NCBI RefSeq assembly: GCF_009769735.1
Contig: NZ_WSRO01000002.1
Location: 4,166,001 to 4,230,000 of the forward strand
Direction of reading: 5' to 3'
Source: Streptomyces sp. BA2
Lineage (GTDB): Bacteria > Actinomycetota > Actinomycetes > Streptomycetales > Streptomycetaceae
DNA length: 64,000 nucleotides
The translations under genes and the position numbers were made by a program. A model generated the notes under the pieces. It searched no databases. It was given only the letters and a program-made list of their open reading frames with translations, and was not told where the DNA came from. Shown here one piece after another: positions 58,990-64,000 of this stretch; the first letter of the stretch is position 1, and each line of letters starts with the position of its first letter.

Positions 58990-60148
58990 GGTCGGGTTCG
59001 TCGGCCGCGTACGGGTGGACGTACCGGCCCCTGTTGAAGGGTGTGAACCAGCTCGAGATCCCCATGGGGGCGACACCTAGGGCCTCGCCCACCTCGCTCT
59101 CGTCGATGCCGTCCAGCGAGTCGTCGTAGAGCCACTCGTGGTCCATGTCCGCGTAGACGAGAGTGGCGAAGCACTCCAGCGCCGAGGAGACGCCATCGTC
59201 GAGGAGACCAAAGGTGTCGAGCGTGACCTCGGCCTCGCGCAACAGCAGCCTGAGGGCCAACTCCTCGGCCACGCAACTCAACTGCTGGAAGCTGCCCTCC
59301 GTCAGCCGCGTCGTCAGGGCAATCGCCGTCACCAGGAAGCGCCGGGCGAAACGCGCGTCGTACTGCAGGGCGTAGCGCGGGGGCAGCTCGTCGAGTAGCC
59401 ACATGGGGCGGTCGCACTCGGTGGCGTTGGAGCCCTCCCGGTCCAGCGTGTGCGCATCCTGGAACAGCTCGTCCAGGAGGACATCGGTGCCCCAGATCAG
59501 GGCTCCGGCAGCAAGCTCGGCGTCCTCGACCGAGATGCCGGAGCCGTGCTCCTCCGTGCCCTTGGCCTTGTCCGTGCCCTTGGCCTCCTCAGGCACTCCG
59601 AACATCACCGCGTCCACCGCGGCCAGCCGCGGGGCCAGGGTGCGGATCTTGGAACGGATCGCCTCGGTTTCGGCGGTCGTCCCGGTTTCGGCGGTCGTCC
59701 CGGTCTCGGCGTCGGTGGACGCCGTTCCCCCCGCCAGCCCCATCAACCGCGCACGGCGGGACTCGACGTCGTCCGGCGGGGCATCCGGGCCGTCGGCCGC
59801 GTCCAGGCTCTCCTTCGCCAGGTCCGGATGGAGCTCCACCTGGCACCGTTCGACGGTCCAGTCCGAGAGCAGCTCCGTCCGCTCCAGCAGTTCCTCCACC
59901 AGTTCACGGACAGCTTCCTCGGCGAATTCCAGCGCCGGGGCGTCCACGAAGACCTTCAACAGCGCCCCACCGGGATACACGCCCACGAAGGTGTCCAGGA
60001 GCTTCACCTCCACCCCGTCGGGGCCCTGGACCTCCTCGACGGCCTCGAAGCCGCCCTCAAGGAGAGCGCCGGCGCCGATCCGCTGCAGCTCATCCATCTC
60101 GGAGGTGCCGCCGGCTATCCGGGTATCCACACTCACTGCGTACGTCAC
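58958..60148 (-). CDS. Acidic protein of unknown function
   Basis: A 396-residue soluble protein, GTG start (VTYAVSVDTRIAGG), Asp/Glu-rich. N-terminal part (about 12-115: MDELQRIGAGALLEGGFEAV, VGVYPGGALLKVFVDAPALE) and C-terminal part (about 240-370: LPPRYALQYDARFARRFLVT, YADMDHEWLYDDSLDGIDES) look folded; between them lies a linker with repeated TTAETG units. The tail is EPDPEPPEPPERP. No family was recognised and no signal or membrane segment is seen. Starts ATG (MDELQ) or the GTG cannot be separated with certainty. Confidence 0.6.
   Translation of the reverse strand: MTYAVSVDTRIAGGTSEMDELQRIGAGALLEGGFEAVEEVQGPDGVEVKLLDTFVGVYPGGALLKVFVDAPALEFAEEAVRELVEELLERTELLSDWTVERCQVELHPDLAKESLDAADGPDAPPDDVESRRARLMGLAGGTASTDAETGTTAETGTTAETEAIRSKIRTLAPRLAAVDAVMFGVPEEAKGTDKAKGTEEHGSGISVEDAELAAGALIWGTDVLLDELFQDAHTLDREGSNATECDRPMWLLDELPPRYALQYDARFARRFLVTAIALTTRLTEGSFQQLSCVAEELALRLLLREAEVTLDTFGLLDDGVSSALECFATLVYADMDHEWLYDDSLDGIDESEVGEALGVAPMGISSWFTPFNRGRYVHPYAADEPDPEPPEPPERP
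59666..59711. repeat. 18-bp tandem repeat in the unknown acidic gene
   Basis: GGTTTCGGCGGTCGTCCC occurs at 59666-59683 and 59684-59701, with a third degenerate partial copy after. It encodes ETGTTA units on the minus strand. Confidence 0.8.
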
Positions 60149-60360
60149 GCAACACAGCCTCGCAGGTGGGGCTGCCGGTTGCGTCCGCAATGCCGACGTC
60201 CGTCGGTGGCGGCTCAAGAGGGCTGGGGCTACCCCCCGTCGCGTGGGCCCGCTGGCCGGATGGTCTCGAGGATCTTGAACGCACAGGCTGGGGCTGTCCC
60301 GCTCATCGCCTTCATCGCCTTCATCGCCGCAATCAGCTGGCTTCACAGGGGAGTTCCCGC

Positions 60361-61644
60361 ATGTCTGATCGTTCTCCGTCCCTTGGCTCTCCGTCGCTTC
60401 GTTCTCCGTCGCCTCGTTCTCAGGCCCTCGGGCCCGTCCGTCATCCGTCGCCCGTACGGCGACAGCGGCGGCAGCGGGGAATCGCGCTCGTGGCCCTCGT
60501 CACCGCCGCCCTCGCCCTGGGCGGTACGTTGCCCGCCTCCGCGGGGGAGTCACAGGCATCCGCCACCTCCGCGACGCAGTCTCACGGGCCCCGTGACGTC
60601 GTCCGCAAGGGCATGGAGCGGCTGGTGAACGACGACAAGTTTCCCGCCGTCCTGGCCGCCACCATCGATCGCGAGGGGCGCAGCCGCAACTACACCGCCG
60701 GTGTCGCGGACTTGACGAGCAAGGCGAAGGTGCCGGTCGACGGGCAGGTGCGGGCCGGCAGCAACACCAAGTCCTTCACCGCCACCGTCGTCCTGCAGCT
60801 GGTCGGCGAGGGCAAGGTCGGGCTCGACGACCGCGTCGAGAAGCATCTGCCGGGGCTGCTGCGCGGCGACGGCATAGACGGTCGCGACATCAGGGTCCGC
60901 CAGCTCCTCCAGCACACCAGCGGGCTGCCGAACTACACCGACTTCATGCTGGAGGACGTTTTCGGCGAGGGCCGCCACACCTACCGCCAGCCCCGCGAAC
61001 TGCTCGACATCGCGCTGAAGCACAAGGCGAAGTTCGCCCCCGGGACCAGCCTGGCGTACAGCAACACCAACTACATCGTCGCCGGGCTGCTCATCGAGAA
61101 GGTCACAGGACGCCCGCTGGCCGAGCAGATCACCGAGCGGGTCATCGACCGCATCGGGCTGCGCCACACCTACTTCCCCGGCGTCGGGGACGAGAGCATC
61201 CGCGAAGCGCACCCCCGGGGCTACCACGCGGCGAAGCCCGGAGCTCCGCTGGAGGACGTCACCGTGCTCGACCCCTCCTGGGGCTGGGCCGCCGGGCAGC
61301 TGATCTCCACCCCTCGCGACCTGAACCGCTTCTTCTCCGCCCTCCTCGACGGCAAGCTCCTCAAGCCCGCCCAGCTCGCCCAGATGCGCACCACCGTCAA
61401 AGTCCCCGCCGAGGCGGGCTACGCCCCGGGCACCCGGTTCGGCCTTGGGCTGAGCAGCACCCCGCTGAGCTGCGGGGGTCTGATGTGGGGCCACGGCGGC
61501 GACACCCCCGGCTACCACTCGACCCCCGGCGTCACCGATGACGGCCGCGCCGCGACGATCGCCGTCACCGCCGACTTCGCCCCCACCGCCGAGGGCTTCA
61601 CCAACGTCGACGCCCTCCTCGACACCACTCTGTGCAAGAAGTGA
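60361..61644 (+). CDS. Serine hydrolase (beta-lactamase/DD-carboxypeptidase family)
   Basis: A 427-residue exported class C-type enzyme. The N-terminus is a Ser/Pro/Arg repeat (SPSLGSPSLRSPSPRS) before the signal core (GIALVALVTAALALGGTLPA, cut near ASA). RAGSNTKSFTATVVLQLVGE holds S-x-x-K, GTSLAYSNTNYIVAGLL the YSN motif, and MWGHGGDTPGY the HGG replacing KTG. Hydrolyses D-Ala-D-Ala type peptides or esters. ATG 60361 has GGGGAG upstream. Confidence 0.92.
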   Translation: MSDRSPSLGSPSLRSPSPRSQALGPVRHPSPVRRQRRQRGIALVALVTAALALGGTLPASAGESQASATSATQSHGPRDVVRKGMERLVNDDKFPAVLAATIDREGRSRNYTAGVADLTSKAKVPVDGQVRAGSNTKSFTATVVLQLVGEGKVGLDDRVEKHLPGLLRGDGIDGRDIRVRQLLQHTSGLPNYTDFMLEDVFGEGRHTYRQPRELLDIALKHKAKFAPGTSLAYSNTNYIVAGLLIEKVTGRPLAEQITERVIDRIGLRHTYFPGVGDESIREAHPRGYHAAKPGAPLEDVTVLDPSWGWAAGQLISTPRDLNRFFSALLDGKLLKPAQLAQMRTTVKVPAEAGYAPGTRFGLGLSSTPLSCGGLMWGHGGDTPGYHSTPGVTDDGRAATIAVTADFAPTAEGFTNVDALLDTTLCKK

Positions 61645-61957
61645 CAGCCCCCCGCGCGGCCATAGCCGATTCAACCTGTGTCGAGCGCCCCGTGCCGGGA
61701 ACCCGTGAGACGAACCGTCGGCAGCGGACCGCGCTGGTACCGCTCGGGCCCTGCCACGGTTCGTCGACTCCCATGGAGGCCGGCACACTCCCTCGTCGTC
61801 GTCCCCATGGTTGAGGCGGGCCGGCCGTGGCCATGGGGAGCCGCCGCGGCCGGGCCCTGCCCCTCGTGTTCCCTCCGCTTTCCTCCGCCGCCGCTGTTAC
61901 GAGCCCCTAATACCCCTCCGGCCAACCCTCGCCCCCGCCACCGCCCTCTCCCCCACC
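61645..61957. other. Intergenic region before the PBP gene
   Basis: 313 bp. An open frame covers part of it but is Arg/Pro-rich and without similarity. CCCCATGGTTGAGGCGGGCC-like G/C stretches and CTAATACC near 61908 may be promoter parts; nothing else could be assigned. Confidence 0.4.
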
Positions 61958-63901
61958 ATGGGGACACACACTCACAGGGCTCGACGCCGCCGCCGTCTCG
62001 TCGACTATCCACGCCTCGGCAGGCGCGGCCTCCGGCGGTGGATTCCCTCCTGGCGGCAGTGGCTCGGCTCCCTCGGCCTCGTTCTCTTCTCCCTCACCTG
62101 CCTCTTCGCCCTCGTGTACGCCTCCGTCGACATCCCCGACGAGAACGCGGCCGCCCAGCGCGAGGCCAACGTCTACTACTGGGCCGACGGCACCCAGATG
62201 GTGAGCACCGGTGACGTGAACCGGCAGAACGTACGGCTCTCGGAGATTCCCGACGCCGTCGAGAACGCCGTCATCGCCGCCGAGAACGACACCTTCTACA
62301 GCGACTCCGGTGTCTCGCCGAAAGGGCTGGCCCGCGCCGCCGTCAACATGGTCCGTGGCCAGGAGACCCAGGGCGGGTCCACCATCACCCAGCAGTACGT
62401 GAAGAACACCTACCTCTCCCAGGACCAGACGGTGACCCGGAAGGTCAAGGAGTTCGTCATCGCGCTGAAGGTGGACCGGAAGAAGAGCAAGCGCGAGATC
62501 CTCCAGGGGTACCTCAACACCAGTTGGTTCGGGCGCGGCGCCTATGGCATCGAAGCCGCCGCTCATGCCTACTACGGCATCCCGGCACGGCAGTTGAACC
62601 CCAGTCAGGGAGCCGCTCTCGCCGCCCTGTTGAAGGGCGCCGAGCAGTACGACCCCTCCGTCAGTGCCGTGAACCACCGTCGTTCCGAGGCCCGTTGGAA
62701 GTGGATCCTTGATCGACAGGTCAAGGCCGGGCTCATGAAGCCCGAAGTGCGCGGGAAGTTCACCACCTACCCCGAGCCTCACAAGGAGTCCCGGACCACC
62801 AGCCTCGGCGGGCAGACCGGCTACCTCGTCGACGTCGCGAACAAGTACATCAAGCAGCACACCTCCCTCACCGACAAGGACCTCGCGCGCGGCGGCTACA
62901 AAATCCACACCACCTTCGAGAAGGACAAGGTGCGGCGGCTGAAGGGCGCTGTCGAACGTGTCCTCGACCGCGACATCGATCCGAAGAAGCGCCAAGCCGA
63001 CAAGGGCGTGCAGGTGGGCGCCGCCTCCGTGCGTCCGGCCGACGGCGCCATCGTCGCCCTGTACGGAGGGGCCGACGCCACCAAGCACTTCACCAACAAC
63101 GCCGACACCTCCGGCGTCCCCGTCGGGTCCGCTTTCAAGCCCTTCGTCCTTGCGTCAGCCCTGGAGAACGGCCTTCGTATGCCGGCCGGGCGCGGCACCC
63201 GGTGGCAGTCCGCCTCAGCCGGGAGCTTCTACGGCGACGACGGCCTCCTGCTGGAATCGTCCGCGCCCACCATCGCCGGCCCCACCAAGGGCAGCCCCAC
63301 CACCGGGCCTGACGCCACTCACCCCACCCTCCGCCAAGCCCTGGCCAAGGGCGGCAACGCCACCTACGTACGTCTCGGCAAGGACGTCGGGTGGGAGCGG
63401 GTGCGGCGCACCGCCGTCGCCGCCGGGCTGCTCGAAGGCAGCATGGCGCGCCTGGAGCGGACCTTTCCCATCGGTACGTCGACCCCCAGCGCGATCCGCA
63501 TGGCCGGCGCCTACAGCACGTTCGTCAACCGCGGCCTGCGGCACGACCCGTACTCGGTGACCAAGGTCGTCAAGAACGACGAGACCGTCGACGGTCTTGC
63601 GCGCCCCGGCGCGCGGCGCGCGCTGGATCCGGATGTGGCCGACGAGGCCGCCGAGGCGATGCGCGGCGTCGGCGCGTCATCCGTCGGCCGTCCTGTCGTC
63701 GCCGGCCGCACCGGCGACCAGGACCGCCTCCGTTCGGCCTGGTTCACCGCCACCACCGGGCAGTTGTCGACCGCCGTGACGATGTTCCGGACCAGTCCGG
63801 GCGAGCCGCAGCTCCTTCCCATGTCGGGGGTGGGCGGGGCGAAATCGCAGCACGGGAATGTCTTTCCGGTGCGGATCTGGCGGGATTACGTGAAGGGGTG
63901 A
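61958..63901 (+). CDS. Class A PBP-like transglycosylase with altered transpeptidase motifs
   Basis: A 647-residue bitopic membrane protein: basic cytoplasmic lead, one helix (about 32-52, WLGSLGLVLFSLTCLFALVY), GT51 domain (about 85-270) and a penicillin-binding-like domain (about 330-640). GT51 motifs: AAENDTFYSDSG (catalytic Glu kept; usual ED-x-x-F reads EN-x-x-F), GGSTITQQYVKN, RKVKEFVIALKVD and REILQGYLNTSWFGRGAYGI (second Glu kept). The transpeptidase has VGSAFKPF (S-x-x-K intact), but SxN reads GGN (LAKGGNATYV) and KTG reads RTG (VAGRTGDQD). It polymerises glycan; cross-linking may be weak or absent. Confidence 0.88.
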   Translation: MGTHTHRARRRRRLVDYPRLGRRGLRRWIPSWRQWLGSLGLVLFSLTCLFALVYASVDIPDENAAAQREANVYYWADGTQMVSTGDVNRQNVRLSEIPDAVENAVIAAENDTFYSDSGVSPKGLARAAVNMVRGQETQGGSTITQQYVKNTYLSQDQTVTRKVKEFVIALKVDRKKSKREILQGYLNTSWFGRGAYGIEAAAHAYYGIPARQLNPSQGAALAALLKGAEQYDPSVSAVNHRRSEARWKWILDRQVKAGLMKPEVRGKFTTYPEPHKESRTTSLGGQTGYLVDVANKYIKQHTSLTDKDLARGGYKIHTTFEKDKVRRLKGAVERVLDRDIDPKKRQADKGVQVGAASVRPADGAIVALYGGADATKHFTNNADTSGVPVGSAFKPFVLASALENGLRMPAGRGTRWQSASAGSFYGDDGLLLESSAPTIAGPTKGSPTTGPDATHPTLRQALAKGGNATYVRLGKDVGWERVRRTAVAAGLLEGSMARLERTFPIGTSTPSAIRMAGAYSTFVNRGLRHDPYSVTKVVKNDETVDGLARPGARRALDPDVADEAAEAMRGVGASSVGRPVVAGRTGDQDRLRSAWFTATTGQLSTAVTMFRTSPGEPQLLPMSGVGGAKSQHGNVFPVRIWRDYVKG

Positions 63902-64000
63902 GCGTTCACGGTGTTCGCGGCAGCTCATCCTTGGGGCTCACCCTTGGGCTCATCCTTGGGGCCCTTCCCCAACCCCCCTACAGGCTGCCATCGTTCCGAT
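63902..64000. other. Window end, no gene seen
   Basis: 99 bp with a short repeat (CTTGGGGCTCA / CTTGGGCTCA / CTTGGGGCCC). No start codon or hairpin could be assigned. Confidence 0.4.

Noticed and set aside
60250..60360. Short hydrophobic peptide frame with repeated CATCGCCTT units
   Set aside because: It overlaps the ribosome site and start of the serine hydrolase, has no start of its own and looks like a repeat by chance.
1..64000. CRISPR array, rRNA or biosynthetic gene cluster
   Set aside because: No regularly spaced direct repeats with spacers, no rRNA sequence, and no polyketide, peptide synthetase or terpene core genes were seen.

Overview
The window is a piece of a Streptomyces (or very close actinomycete) chromosome. 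The evidence is the very high G+C with strong third-position GC in almost every gene, HrdD-type sigma factor, twin-arginine and lipoprotein exports, divergent regulator/MFS pairs, GTG/TTG/CTG starts, a TTA codon, and gene families seen mainly in this genus. G+C was judged by eye, not computed.

Layout. 1-8.1 kb: start of a Tat-exported protein (minus), exonuclease III, a GNAT, tRNA-Ala(CGC), then a molybdopterin/cell-division locus on the minus strand reading galU > glp/moeA > moaC > mogA > rimJ > glpR, with 5-formyl-THF cyclo-ligase diverging from galU. 8.1-16.8 kb: penicillin-acylase-family hydrolase, a K+/H+ antiporter, an MFS carrier, an FmdB-type zinc ribbon protein, MTA phosphorylase, an RcpC/CpaB-like protein and MscL. 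16.8-21.8 kb (minus): narK, pflB and pflA, an anaerobic-type set in a genus regarded as aerobic. 22-27 kb: LtrA-like, P1 peptidase, L,D-transpeptidase, a DUF6227-like gene with a TTA codon, and a small membrane protein. 27-31 kb: the fructose operon fruR-(micro-ORF)-fruK-fruA with candidate operators. 31-45 kb: a run of regulator/transporter pairs (TetR, WYL, MarR, TetR with MFS pumps), an orphan sugar-binding lipoprotein, hrdD under a textbook sigma-R promoter, a PAT-type GNAT, a questin-oxidase-like protein, a secreted M6 protease and a short second Rho with a long leader. 45-49.6 kb: 3-hydroxybutyrate-type dehydrogenase, MHS symporter and a PucR-type regulator, plausibly a small catabolic unit. 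49.6-54.1 kb: MFS pump/MarR pair and a pectate lyase-pectinesterase fusion. 54.2-56.4 kb: a decayed integrative element lodged in tRNA-Arg(CCU), bounded by perfect 43-bp direct repeats, carrying an AbiEii-type nucleotidyltransferase pair and a frameshifted integrase tail. 56.5-64 kb: a lower-GC second M6-like protease, a GH26-like hydrolase, an acidic protein of unknown function, a serine beta-lactamase-like enzyme and a class A PBP-like protein with altered transpeptidase motifs.

The most unusual items are the small tRNA-Arg element with its AbiEii-like module, the Glp/GlpR locus merged with molybdopterin genes, the pfl/narK set, the short Rho, a 25-codon ORF coupled at both ends inside the fru operon, CTG starts in two genes, and a recurrent -10 hexamer placed 6-7 nt before the start codon (leaderless transcripts). 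All identifications come from reading motifs; no database search was run.
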